64,000 nt of DNA. Origin: Artemisia argyi (lineage: Eukaryota > Streptophyta > Magnoliopsida > Asterales > Asteraceae). The notes under the pieces were generated by a model. It did no database searches and was not told where the DNA came from. It saw nothing but the letters and a program-made list of their open reading frames with translations. Each line of letters begins with the position of its first letter. Position 1 is the first letter of the stretch. This document shows, piece after piece, positions 10,598-22,573 of this stretch. Position numbers and translations under genes: made by a program. The DNA lies in assembly GCA_030686995.1 (NCBI GenBank), contig CM060709.1, forward strand, positions 12,918,872-12,982,871. The letters are read 5' to 3'.

Positions 10598-12884
10598 GAC
10601 TAAATTACACCGTTCGTCCTTGTGGTTTACGTTGACCAACAAGTTTCGTCCTTTGACCAAAAAACGTTTACCATCCATCCTTAATTGGCAAACGTTATGT
10701 AGCGTTAGTCCCTCCCTCTAACGGGGCCACTAACGCTCATTAACTCTGGTAAACCATAAGGGTATATTCGTCATTTCGCATCCATAAGGACTAATGGTGA
10801 AAGGACGAACGGTGTAGTTTCCACTTTTTTCAAGTTTTAAACGATTTCGTCCGGTTTTTTACGTTTTCGTCCGGTTTTTTTACGTTTTTGTCATTTTTTT
10901 ACGTTTTCGCCCATTTTTTTTACGTTTTCGTCTGTTTTTTTTTAAGTTTTCGTCTATTTTTTTTTTTACATATTCATCCGTTTTTTTTACGTTTTTGTCC
11001 ATTTTTTTACGTTTTCGCCCATTTTTTTTACGTTTTCGTCTATTTTTTTACGTTTTCGTCTATTTTTTTTACATATTCATCCTTTTTTTACGTTTTTGTC
11101 ATTTTTTTTACGTTTTCGTCCGTTTTCGTCTATTTTGTTTACGTTTTCATCTATTTTTTTACGTCTTCATCCGTTTTTTTTTACGTTTTCGTCCGTTTTT
11201 TACGTTTTCGCCCGTTTTTTTACGTTTTTGTCCATTTTTCTTACGTTTTTACCCATTTTTTTACGTTTTCGCCCATTTTTTTACGTTTTCGTCTGTTTTC
11301 TTTAACTTTTCGTCTATTTTTTTTTTACGTATTCATCCATTTTTTTTTACGTTTTTGTCCATTTTTTTTTACGTTTTCGTCTATTTTTTTTACGTATTCA
11401 TCCGTTTTTTTTACGTTTATGTCAATTTTTTTACGTTTTCGCCCATTTTTTTTTCGTTTTCGTCTATTTTGTTTTACGGTTTCGTCTATTTTTTTACGTC
11501 TTCATCCGTTTTTTTTACGTTTTCGTCCGTTTTTTACGTTTTCGCCCGTTTTTTACATTTTTGTCCATTTTTCTTACGTTTTTATCCATTCTTATCCACT
11601 TTCATCCTTTTTTTTACGTTTTAATCTCTTTTTTTTTACCTTTTCATCCGTTTTTTTTATGTTTTCGTCTGTTTTTTACGTTTTTGTCCATATTTCTTAC
11701 TTTTTTACGTTTTCGTCTGTTTTTTTTAACTTTTAGTCCGTAAAAAGATGGACGAAAAAGTAACAAAAAACAGTCGAAAACATAAAAAAAAAATGGGCGA
11801 AAACATAAAAAAACGGACAAAAACGTAAAAAAATGAGCGAAAACGTAAAAAAATGGTCGAAAACATAAAAAAATGGGCGAAAACGTAAAAAAAACGGACA
11901 AAAACGTAAAAAAAATGAGCGAAAACGTAAAAAAACGGACGAAAACGTAAAAAAAAAAAACAGACGAAAACGTAAAAAAATGGGCGAAAACGTAAAAAAA
12001 CGGACAAAAACGTAAAAACTGGGCGAAAACGTTAAAAAAACGGACGAAAACGTAAAAAAAAGACGAAAACGTAAAAAAATGGGCGAAAACGTAAAAAAAT
12101 GGACGAAAACGTAAAAAAAACGGACGAAAACGTAAAAAAGACAGACGAAAACGTAAAAAACAAACGAAAACATAAAAAAACGGATGAAAAGGTAAAAAAA
12201 AAGGATTAAAACGTAAAAAAAAAAAGGGATGAAAGTGGATAAGAATGGATAAAAACGTAAGAAAAATGGACAAAAACGAAAAAAAACGGACGAAAACGTA
12301 AAAAAAACGGATAAAGACGTAAAAAATAGACGAAAACGTAAAAAAAATAGACGAAAACGGACGAAAACGTAAAAAAATGACAAAAACGTAAAAAAAACGG
12401 ATGAATATGTAAAATAAATAGACGAAAACGTAAAAAAATAGACGAAAACGTAAAAAAAAATGGGCGAAAACGTAAAAAAATGGACAAAAACGTAAAAAAA
12501 ACGGATGAATATGTAAAAAAAAAAATAGACGAAAACTTAAAAAAAAACAGACGAAAACGTAAAAAAAATGGGCGAAAACGTAAAAAAATGACAAAAACGT
12601 AAAAAAACCGGACGAAAACGTAAAAAACCGAACGAAATTGTTTAAAACTTGAAAAAAGTGGAAACTACACCGTTCGTCCTTTCACCATTAGTCCTTATGG
12701 ATGCGAAATGACGAATATACCCTTATGGTTTACCAGAGTTAACGAGCGTTAGTGGCCCCGTTAGCGGGAGGGACTAACGCTACATAACGTTTGCCAATTA
12801 AGGATGGATGGTAAACGTTTTTTGGTCAAAGGACGAAACTTGTTGGTCAACGTAAACCACAAGGACGAACGGTGTAATTTAGTC
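10598..12884. mobile_element. Giant MULE-type palindrome (2287 bp) with minisatellite arms
   Basis: Terminal inverted repeats start GACTAAATTACACCGTTCG and pair for roughly 235 bp. A perfect 9-bp target duplication TAAAAGTAG lies at 10589-10597 and 12885-12893. Between the termini the left arm (about 10840-11740) is built of degenerate units of the type TTTTTTACGTTTTCGTCC, and the right arm (about 11745-12640) of the complementary units. The element is therefore one palindrome of about 1.1 kb per arm, centred near 11742. There is no transposase frame. The insertion site has an empty relative at 33846-33854 (CAAAAGTAG). The long frames of Phe, Tyr, Val and Arg on both strands are artefacts. 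Confidence 0.9.
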
Positions 12885-12893
12885 TAAAAGTAG

Positions 12894-13313
12894 CTAGCTA
12901 GCTGGTCACAATCGCAACTTGTAACACAAACACCGTATCAATTTGAAGCCTCAATAAATAATACTCCGTAACTAACTATCATCAGGCATCAGCCACCAAA
13001 ACATAACAATAGGTAGAAGTGAGACCATACCAAAAAAAGCCATGAATAAATTTCAGCCAAAACCACTGTGACTAGCTATCAATAAACAAATACGACACAC
13101 AGCAACAACCATATACGCTGATGAGATCCAGCAGCTCTATATCATCATAGATCCAGTATCACAAATATATACACTCAAATGGTGGGTGGAACAGGCCGGT
13201 TTTAGAAAGTAGATATATATATATATATATATATAATATAGAAATTTATTTATGGTTAATTTTAAATGTGAAATGAAATAATAAAAACCATGTGCATCTG
13301 AAATGTAACTAAA
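12894..13313. repeat. Copy B, right part, of the duplicated intergenic segment
   Basis: This continues the segment interrupted by the MULE-type element: TGTAACACAAACA and TTGAAGCCTC match 33877-33910. Further right it matches 1-420 (ATCAATAAACAAATA, GGTGxGTGGAAC, TTTTAGAAA). It ends at about 13313 where the Helitron 3' terminus begins. It contains an (AT)n run at about 13215-13235. Confidence 0.7.
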
Positions 13314-13667
13314 CGAGTGGCGGTAGCCCGCCGCGTTGCGGCGGGGTATTTACATAAAGTTTAACCGTGGTATGATAGGATTGCTGAACACTGCCGTTAT
13401 ATTATTTAAACGGTTTGGGACAAAATTATGCAGGTGTACCTGCATTCGTGACAGCAATTACAAGCTGTGCAATACAAAATTATGAATGCTTCTACATCGG
13501 CATGTAGGCTGCATTTGCGACAGCTTATACACACATAGTACCTAACGTTACTACGCAGTACATCTACTTACTGTACATACCACACATTATCGTTGTTACT
13601 TTGTACATTACATTAGTTGCATAAAGTGTGCGCCTTTCAACGCTAGTACTAAGGTTGCATATATGTA

Positions 13668-16600
13668 TCAGTCAACCTTAGGTTTCTTGGCAGCAGGTGT
13701 TGATGAGTTTTCTTTAGTCTCTTCGAAAAGCTGCCTGCGAACGGTTGTGGACTGTTGTTCAGATGTGGGGTTCACTTTCTCTGTTGGTTCATCAGATTGT
13801 GAAGTAGGGGGTGGTGTTACACTGGCAGACCCAATTTCCAATGGTAGCTTAAACCGTGAATGCGCCGTCCTACCCGAAGGCAGTAGCAGCGAGGCGATAC
13901 CTGAAGATGCGACTGCCAAAACAATCTTTCCTTCGGATCTGAGTGTTGTTATTATCGTTTTCCATAAAAACGTCTTCCCGGTCCCACCATGACCGTATAC
14001 AAATACCAGTTCTTGTGAGAGTGTCTTGGTAGCTTGAATAATGATATCAAATACCTTCCTTTGTTCTGAATTCAACTTTGGAATAAGTAATTCTTTTTCT
14101 TTTGCCAATTCATGTCTGTCGTAGTTCTTTTCTTCCATGAGTAATCTATTCGTAAGTATCTCCAGTAGGTTCTCTACAGGCAAAGGGAGGCCGAATTCGC
14201 TTAACGACCTTCCATACTCATTCAAAGATGCTTCTAGCTCATATAAGACACCTCCTTTAAGCTCTTCGTCGCTCACGTGTAAGAAATTAACTCCATGTAA
14301 TGCTGAAAGTATCCTTGGTATATCGTCTGACATATGTTCCCAAAACGTGTCCCACAAAACTGTTGGGGAACCGACCTCACAGTAAAGAAGTATCTGTACA
14401 AATAAAGTCCGAAGCTCAGCAGCAGATGCAGTGACCGCTGCCTCCTGCAACGCAGTAACCCATTCTCCGTCGTTTTCAAGTAATCCTAAAGCCTCTGCAG
14501 CCTCTCTATTCGTTGCATATGTGTGGTTGTCAACCGTCCTTATACCCGGAAAGGAAGTGCATCCCTTTTGGTGACATAGTAAGAGTCTTTGATAGAAGAG
14601 GTCTCCTGAACCTGGATGCACGTATGTCAATCTTCCAATCGATGGTTTACTCAAATGGCATCTTGGAAACCAGTCTTTATCTTTTTTGGACCACACGAAC
14701 TCTGATGGAAATTGTAGATAAGTCAGGTAGCGACCGTTTGTGTGAGTTCTGTTGTAATGCAACCACTCAGTCAAAGTTGTTTTATGAGCACCGGGGTTGT
14801 CTATAATTGATTGCAAACGTTGTCCACTTCTAAATGTAACACGCTGCATGTTTTCTAAGTGCACGGAAAGGATCTGCACAGCTGGGTCTCTGCTATGAAT
14901 ATCAAAACCGAAGATTCGCCAACATGCCTCATGCGGTCCAATATACCTAGCGTCAACAAAGTTTTTGATTTCATCTATGACCGTCCCGTTGTCGGTCGCT
15001 GAAGAGGGAACGTTTGATGTGGATGCTTCCAAGTGACCGGGCCTTTGTGTTGACCGTGTTATTTTTGCAACAATGCGGTCTGTCCCTTTTGAAATGTATT
15101 TGAAGAGATACTTGATTACCATAGTCCAACCACAGCATTCAACGTTGATGTGGGCGTAAAACTCCATGCACAACTGCCGGTTATGGGGTACAACATATGC
15201 ATTGTCAAGCTGCATATGTTGCCTACTTCTTTGAAACCGAACATCTCTTCTTCTGTAATGAACGTACCCGGCCTTGTCTATATACGTCTGGGAACAGTAA
15301 TCCTTTGGGAAAAATTTTTTACACGATGACCTACCGCGCATACATGTGGCAAAAGGAAAGGCTGGACCACACGGGCCATGCATCATCATTTCGGAGATGA
15401 CTCTAAAACCATCAGGATCTTCTACTTCGTCCGGCAGTTCTGCAGATATGTACCTGTCAACATCTTCCGGACTTCTGACCTTTGAGCGTTCATCATTCCA
15501 TAAAAGCATATGACAATGTGGTAGACCTCTCTTCTGGAATTCCACTGTGTATAACACTGTGAAAGGAAATTCAATTAATAGAAGCGACAGACAATGGTGA
15601 AATAAAACATTGACATAAGTGTTGAAATGTTATGTACTTCACATTCAAGTAGAAGTACAACAAATCAGATGCATTATTACCTGCAGTGACAGTTCCAAGT
15701 GTTCGTCGATCCCGAAGAGATCTGACCAAGTTATGTATCTTGCGCTCAAAAACTCTGTCAACCACATCGGGCCTGTCAGCGGGTGTCAAGTTAGGAAAGT
15801 CTTTCATATAGTCTTCGATTTCAGGCCATTTAGTATTACATGTAAATGTTACAAAGAACGACGGGTTGCCATGGATTCTGCATATAGCAAGGGCGTCAAG
15901 GTAATGACTATACATGTACCTTGGCCCCCCCGTGAAAGATGCAGGGAGTATAATGCGTGATCCAACATCAGAACCGTCATGATCTCCTCGGGTTACAGCA
16001 TCGTATAAACCACTTAGGTATTCTCCACGAATATCTCCTTGCTTTGACCTGATAAAGTCCATTCGATTCTGTTCGATCGTACAGTATGCCATAACCACAT
16101 ATTGCTGAAAAAGCCGACCCCCTCTTGTTACAAGGCCATAACGGTTTAACCTATCGTGTAGTTGATATGCATAATAGGCATTCATTGACATCCTTTTTTC
16201 TCCATCCCCAGGTACATCAGCACGGTCAAGTAATCTAAGCCCAATATGGTATCCTTGCTCACCATAGACAAATAATAGCGGTAATTGCAATGCCATATAC
16301 CAGGGGTATAACTTATTTATCCTTTCCGGTTCACCTGAATGCCGCTGAATGACAATATCAAATTCAGAAGCTGTTTCGGGTCCCGATTCAAATACTAATG
16401 CTCCAATAGAATCTGCTGTTGGGAGTTCGTATTGAGCAGCACCAGCAACACCAAACAAACGGAGCTTAAACTTAGGCACATTTGTTTCATTCAGTTTATC
16501 TCTTGCATTCCTGAAAAGCTGCACCATTGCGTTGTTATGATCCAAAAAATCAATAAGGCCTGCAACTATTTCAGGTTTCAAAGTCACCGACGCATTGTTC

Positions 16601-17036
16601 CCAAAGTGAGTAAGTCGGTTCGCAACCTCATTTGCTGTATCATAGATGTATAACTGCAAGAACCGTGGGTTCTCATTTTCAAGAGGACAAAAGTGACCAA
16701 TCCGATGGTAAATCTGACCGGATACTTTGAACACGTAAGGCCCTTTACCGACGTTAACTGTTTCATCTATGTTAGCTCCAAGGGATGTCATAGCAAACAT
16801 CTGGTTGTACGCCCGAATGTTTGTCATGAAATGGTTATTCGAATAAAGCTGTTGGATATAAGGCGGGTAATCACGTGGCAGAAACAATTTGACCCTCCCA
16901 CCCATACAACACCGGTGATACAGAGGACCCGAAGAACGCGTCGAATTGCTTAGTCTTTCTTCATACCAAAAACGGGCGTGACAGTATCGACATACACAGC
17001 TGCATGGGCCAAATTTTCTGTATTCATTTGGTGGTC
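13668..17036 (-). pseudogene. Helitron HUH Rep and truncated PIF1-like helicase exons
   Basis: Two large exons: 17036-15681 and 15556-13668, with the intron between bounded by gtaata and ttcacag. The first has a cysteine-rich start (CSCVCRYCHARFW) like the Helitron zinc-finger region, then the Helitron helicase-like domain (CRIHGNPSFFVTFTCN). The second opens with the HUH motif [10 protein letters not shown] (His 14 and 16 of this exon) and has the paired catalytic tyrosines in KYLFKY (150 and 154). A PIF1-type helicase follows, with Walker A GHGGTGKT at about 522-529. After [12 protein letters not shown] the helicase stops. Walker B and all later motifs are missing, replaced by about 54 polar residues ending KKPKVD. 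Rep would nick and join DNA in rolling-circle transposition; this copy should be helicase-dead. The acceptor at 17037-17038 reads TG, not AG. Confidence 0.85.
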
Positions 17037-17137
17037 CAAGAGAAAAAAAAAAAGGGAAAACATGAATACTGGTTAAGTTATAAGGTTGATGGTAAATGTT
17101 GAATGACAATGGGAGTAGAACTAAAAGTGCAAGGTAC

Positions 17138-18753
17138 CTGTTTGTGCTACAGGTGTAGGAAAGTTTCGTGTAGATCGTTGACTAATGTTTGGTGCACATC
17201 GCTGCCTTCGCCTTCTAGGAGTGGTAGGCTGAAACGTATGGTAACTGTTACCTGACAAAACTGGAACAACATGGATAAGGAGGAGCAAATGAACTCTAAC
17301 ATCACGATGACACGATATATCAATAAATATTTAATGGAAAATGAGTAACCACAATAACAAATGCATTTTGTTAATGCGCATTCTAAACGACATGCATGAT
17401 GCCTACCTTCCTGAACATGTGCACAGTCATTTTCTGGCTGAGGTTTACTGACCGGAGGGTCCCTGTCAACACCAACGAATGACAGGGTACGACCGTCAAC
17501 CGTGTCTGTAACACTTCTTAAAATTGAAAGGCCCGTTTGTCCAGAGGTCGGAACATTTGGATGATGTAATTGGCTACCAACACCTGCCGAAACCACCACT
17601 CGCCGCCTTTTTGAAGGCTGAGCTGCAGAATCTGTCTGCACAGTTGTTCCATGAGACGTCGATGGGCCTACAGTATAGTAAAAATTGGGCATAAATTTAA
17701 CATAAGAACTGAAAATTGGTGCAAGCGATGGAAAACATATTTGGTTAATGTGTGAGCTAAAGAACATGTATAATACTAACCTCCTTCACTTCGTGGAGAA
17801 GGTGGTCGTGTGTAAACAACAACAGTTTCAGGCACCCTCTCAACACCTATGGGTTGAGGCGCTTCAGGCTTTAATGTATTTACCAAATTACTTGTAGGCA
17901 ATTCTGGTCTTCTCTTGGGAAAGTGATGTGAGATGTTACTTCCATGAGTGGTCGGGAAACCTAACACACAAACAACAACCACGTTAAACCGTATAGGCAA
18001 ACGACAAAATTACAGTCACCCATGAATTCAAAAAACGGCTACAACCAAGAAAATACATGTTGACCGAGTATATAAGTAAAACCATTTGTGTGACACAAAC
18101 CTTCTTCAACATGTGAAAGAGGTATTAGTGGATTAGCAGCATTAAGTGGCAAGTCCCCTTCTACACATATAGGCTCAGCACCCGGACGCTGTAATGGCCT
18201 CTTAACACCTCTTGGATACAGCAGTCGCCGCCTTTTCGAAGCACAACCGAGATAATCATGGGGCACAGTAGTTCCAGCAGGCTTTGATGGGCTCAAAATG
18301 TCTGAAACAATTTCTGAAAAGTTACTATAACAACAGACATACAACTATGGACGAAAGAAAGTATCATTAACTCCAAAAACAATGTGTTTACTTTCATACC
18401 TGTGTCAGCCATTTGATCACTATTTCTTTTAGTCAAAACAGTTCCCAAACAACAGTCCATCGGGAGAGGTTGGCTGCTAAGCTGTCCCGCCCAAGAAAGG
18501 GATGGTTGCACACGTTCTCGGCTAACAATACCCGAAACAAAATCCAACGATACATGACCACGCAAGACAACTACAAAGTTTGATAAGAAGTAACTTTTCT
18601 GTTACAAACAGAAGACATTGGCAATAACATAATGTAAAAAAAAAAATGCTGGAACACACACCTCTGCGTAACCTCGATGTGTCGGTGTTGTACGGCGAAG
18701 GAACGACACGGGCGGGTGTTTCATTCGATATGTGAGCTTGCGAAAAGCTGGTC
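17138..18753 (-). pseudogene. Six upstream exons of the Helitron protein
   Basis: In transcription order the exons are 18753-18662, 18570-18400, 18301-18101, 17960-17781, 17667-17407 and 17251-17138. Each is flanked by AG and GT sites on the minus strand. All are joined in phase 1, leaving a single G before each donor, so the reading frame runs on into the Rep exon. Several share a pattern: a basic patch (SKRRRLLYPRG, PKRRPELP, PSKRRRVVV), then an acidic end before the donor (HVEEG, RSEGG, HVQEG). They look like copies of one ancestral exon. The peptides appear disordered and could be nuclear-targeting or DNA-contact tails. I recognise no named domain. Long plant Helitron proteins commonly have a variable N-terminal region. 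Confidence 0.65.
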
Positions 18754-18828
18754 CTAACAACTACATTCAGCAGACATCAATAATAATTAGCAACCTTAAG
18801 ACAGCATGTTCAGGGATGGCCCTGGCTA

Positions 18829-19033
18829 CAGTGGCGAAGCTTGGAATTTTTAAGTGGGGGGTCGGGATCTAATTTTTTTTTTCCTAAGGCTATATTTCAG
18901 GTATACCGAAATTTTCGGGGGGTCGAAACCGAATATACCGAAATTTTTCTACACGAAAACTATATATCCCTACATCGCAAAAAAAATTTCGGGGGGTCGG
19001 GCGCCCCCCGGCCCCTTAAAAGCTGCGCCACTG
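18829..19033. mobile_element. Short TIR element, CAGTGGCG ends (205 bp)
   Basis: The left end CAGTGGCGAAGCTTGGAATT pairs with the right end CCTTAAAAGCTGCGCCACTG. The interior contains GGGGGGTCGGG words repeated near both ends and ACCGAAATTT in tandem. CAGTGGCG-type ends are typical of plant hAT-like miniature elements, but flanking sequences (CTGGCTA and ATCTCAT) do not form a clear duplication. It lies just upstream of the first visible Helitron exon and may mark where the Helitron 5' part was lost. Confidence 0.55.
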
Positions 19034-21180
19034 ATCTCATTGAATTAGAAACTCACTCAACTTTTTTTTTTGAATTTCTTTTTTTTTGAATGGCGGAAAT
19101 TTTATTTACTAGCAAGAAGCTAGAACAAAACAAACAATTACATAAAGGAAGTAACGATAGACGGGTTTTGAAACCAACCAAACTCAAGCTTTTAGAGGTA
19201 CACCTAATATTTACCAAAAAATATACATCATTACAAAATTATCAAAAAATAAACTCTTTCTCGAAGACATCCTTCCAAACAAACATGACTATGAGTTTGT
19301 TGTCATAAACTTTAAATTATATAAAACTTATCATTATACAAACAAATGACTCGTAACAGTATCCATTTTCACGTGTTTTTTTACACTGTTAAAAAATAGT
19401 TTTCTAAAAGTGCCTTAAGTTGTGGCCATAATTTGTACTACAGTAGCATCAAAGTTCTTTGAGTATTCAAGATAAAACAAATGTGTTCAAATGAGCAATT
19501 CATAACTTTTATGAGAAATATACGCACGAATAGAATCTCACATAGATAAAAGACAAGAAGTGCTATTAGGTTATATACCACATTAAATATGGAACATACG
19601 TTGTAGGACTAATATCTAGGTTATATACCACATTAGTTACTAGGACATAAAGTATATGAGTTGTATCAAATTTATTTTGGAGAATGGAACTTAATAGGGA
19701 CCCTTGTTTAAGCAGATCCTATTTGGTTAAATTTGTAAGACTTTTATCATTTAAATTTTATTTTAAAAAATCTATAATAACATTTGATACGTGCGTCCAA
19801 ATACCTTAGGAAAACTTGAGAGCTATTAAAGATCGAATTTAAAAGATACTCCAAATCAACTCAAATGAGTTTGACTGCTTATTGATCGATTATCATAAAA
19901 GTATATTCAAAAGGTGACAAGCCCATAATAAACATAAATCGACCCAAAGAAAAGTCCATTTGGAAGGCCCTAATATTTTTAAGGGTTTGAATCTCCTATA
20001 AATTCATCTCATTACATTAATTTTTTCTTCTCCTTGATACTATTTATTATTTTTAAGGTACGAATATTTTTAAGGGTTTGAATCTTCTCGTTGATATTTT
20101 TCTTCTTCTCTATCGCAGCTTACATCAAATTTATTTTAGTAAAAAAAAAAAAAAAAGTTTAGTTTAGTTAAATTTAATATTTTGTTTTAAACTTTTTTTT
20201 TTTTTTTTTTTTTGTAGTGTTAAAGTTGAGAATTTTATTGCTTCAAGTGGTGATTAAAAGGGTGCTTATGAAGCCAACAAGCAAGGTTATGGGTTCATTA
20301 GCTTGGAGATGCGCATTGTATTGCTCGTTATTAGCCCGAATTTGGTGACCTCTAATCATTTTTCAATTTATTTTGTTATGTTAAGCATATATTATATTTT
20401 TATCATGTGTGCGTAGTTTATTATATGCTTGCTTAAATTTTGGTCTTTTTTAATGTTGTGAATTATTGAAAAAGTGGGTTGTTATTTAGTGGTAATTTTT
20501 AGTTAGTTATTTGACGTTTTGTCAAAATATTTTTTAAACATAAATGGGTTTTAATTAGATCCGAAAAGAGGACACTCACCCTGGTTTTAGATTTTTATTA
20601 TATGACAACTTCTAGCACATAGAATAAAATTAAAAGGGTTCTAAGTTTTTAAAATAAATGGATTAGATTAGTAATATAAAAAGAAGACACTCACCTTATA
20701 GTGTTTGTTTAGATCGTTTTATCTTTTTGTCGGGCGAGTTTTACAACTCGTTTTGATTTAAAAGTCAATATTATCTACAAGTCAACATACTAAATTTAAA
20801 TAACAACTAAATTCACAATGTTATAATGTTAAAAGCTACCGGGTCTAAGCAAGTATTTTATTTATTATTTGTGCTTTTCTTTATTATTAATAGTTTTAAA
20901 AACCAAAATCAAAACCTTTTTTAACTAAGCATCAAACAAAATTTGACTGTACGTATCTCAAATTCATGACTCCTTTAAACAAAATTCAAGAGATCAATAC
21001 TTGCGTTGGACCCTTTTTAACGTGTTGACCACCTCTGTCATCACCGCCTCCGGCATTATCACCATACCTGCCATCACCATATCCGAGACCAATATCGCCT
21101 CCTTTAGCATATCTCACTTCTCAGAAATAATTGCCTTTGGGACCATAAATCCATGATTGAATATAAAAGGAGTCGACCGC
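19034..21180. other. AT-rich intergenic DNA
   Basis: No supported gene. The word AATATTTTTAAGGGTTTGAATCT occurs at about 19972 and 20067, a local duplication. Homopolymer runs lie at about 20141-20156 (A) and 20192-20213 (T). At about 21010-21120 the minus strand is open with a Gly/Asp/Tyr-rich stretch (GLGYGDGRYGDNAGGGDDRG), perhaps a relic of a glycine-rich protein; it has no start or splice context I trust. Confidence 0.45.
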
Positions 21181-22573
21181 ATATTTTACGATTTCTTTCA
21201 ATCCATCAAGCCCCCCATCGAATACTTGTCATCTTCGAGTTGGGTTTCATTAGTCTCACCCGAGCGAGGGGTTCCTCGTGCACAATTTGGAATATTCAAC
21301 CATTCCTTCGGTAACACCGACATCTAATAATTGCCACCATGTTCACGCTCCTGCTCCATTAAACTGCTCAATACAACGTGATACCAAACAAACCTCGCGC
21401 ATGCCAAAAAAGTTAACGCGAATATGCCGATACCCAAGCCCAATTAACAAGGTTCATCTGAACAATAATTCTCAGTATAGCTTTATTTAATTGATGAAAC
21501 CTAATCAAAATCCTTGACAAGTCTCCATTGCTATCCAAAAACAAGCTCCCTATATTGCTGGCCAAAACCCGTTACCATAGATTTTAAGAAATACCTTTCT
21601 AGTTCATGTCATCCCTAACCTCGTATACAATGCCGTCAATGTCCTGTAACCGGTCTCTTTTCCTAATAAAAATTGCAAAAAACTTACTATCATTCTTATT
21701 TATAAAATCATCCTTTCTTGGATAAAGAAAGAGACGCAAATAGTCGTGCCTCCTTCCGAGTCTATCTCTTTGATTAGAAGAAGAATGAATTTTCTAAATG
21801 ATAGTTCCCAAAATTCCAGCCCACTCATCTTATAATACATATCAGTTACCCACCACAGTACCACTACTGGGGTAGGTAACTGATATGTATTATAAGATGA
21901 GTGTGCCGGATTTTGGGGAACTATCATTTAGAAAAGTCATTCTTCTAATCAAAGAGATAAGACTCAGGAGGAGGCATGGCTATGTGCGTCTGTTTCTTTA
22001 TCCTATCCAAGAAAGGATGATTTTATAAAGAATGATAGTAAGATTTTTGCATTTTTTTCGGAAAAGAGATATCTATGTTGTGGGATTACAGAACATTGAC
22101 GGTACTGTATTTGAGGTTGGGGGATGACATGAACCAGAAAGTTATTTCTTAAACTCTGTGGTAACGGGTTTTGGCCAACAATATTGGGAGCTATTTTTGC
22201 GTAGCAATGGAGACTTGTCAGGGATTTTGATTAGGTTTCATCAATTAAATAAAGCTATAATGAGAATTATTGTTCAGAGGGAACCTATTAATTGGGCTTG
22301 GGGTATCGGCATACTCGCGTTAACTTTTTCGGAATGCGTGAGGTTTGTTTGGTATCACGTTGTATTGAGCAGTTTAATAGAGCATGAGCGAAATATTCCT
22401 ATGGCGGGTGACGATTATTGGATGTCGGTGTTACCGAAAGAATGGTTGAATATTTCAAATTGTGTACGAGGAACACCTCACTCAGGTGAGACTAATGAAG
22501 TAATGAACCCCAACCTGAAGATAACAAGTATTTGATGCCGGGACTTGATGGATTGAAAGAAAGCGTAAAATAT
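21181..22573. repeat. Imperfect 1.4-kb inverted repeat (arms about 670 and 699 bp)
   Basis: The left arm 21181-21850 and right arm 21875-22573 are reverse complements with moderate divergence, separated by about 24 bp. Outermost pairing: ATATTTTACGATTTCTTTCA against TGAAAGAAAGCGTAAAATAT. Innermost: ATACATATCAGTTACC against GGTAACTGATATGTAT. Pairing persists over the whole length, so a transcript would be a long hairpin. Open frames of 125 codons (22158-22535) and 70 codons (21278-21490) lie on opposing arms and match no family I know. It could be a foldback element or an inverted duplication. I saw no target duplication. Confidence 0.8.

Larger units (their letters stand above)
13314..18753 (-). 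mobile_element. Decayed Helitron (Rep/helicase type), minus strand
   Basis: Read on the minus strand, the element ends with a GC-rich hairpin: CCCGCCGC, loop, GCGGCGGG at 13327-13345. After it comes CTACCGCCACTCGT, ending about 13313. Helitrons end with such a hairpin just before a CTRR tail; here the tail is CTCG. The same hairpin and CCACTCGT tail occur at 27424-27454, which supports it as a family terminus. Comparison with 361-375 (an uninterrupted ACTAATTTAAA) suggests host A/T at the junction. The body encodes Rep/helicase exons between 13668 and 18753. The 5' terminus was not found; a further 5' exon is expected beyond 18753. Confidence 0.75.

Noticed and set aside
10888..12594. Frames of 282 and 316 codons that look like multi-span membrane proteins
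   Set aside because: Mirror-image frames from the two arms of one palindrome; hydrophobicity comes from the T-rich repeat. No start context, introns or family.
13663..13992. Plus-strand 109-codon frame
   Set aside because: Antisense of the Helitron helicase tail exon.
18829..19033. Gene start or promoter of the Helitron
   Set aside because: Terminal inverted repeats show it is a separate small element, not a promoter.
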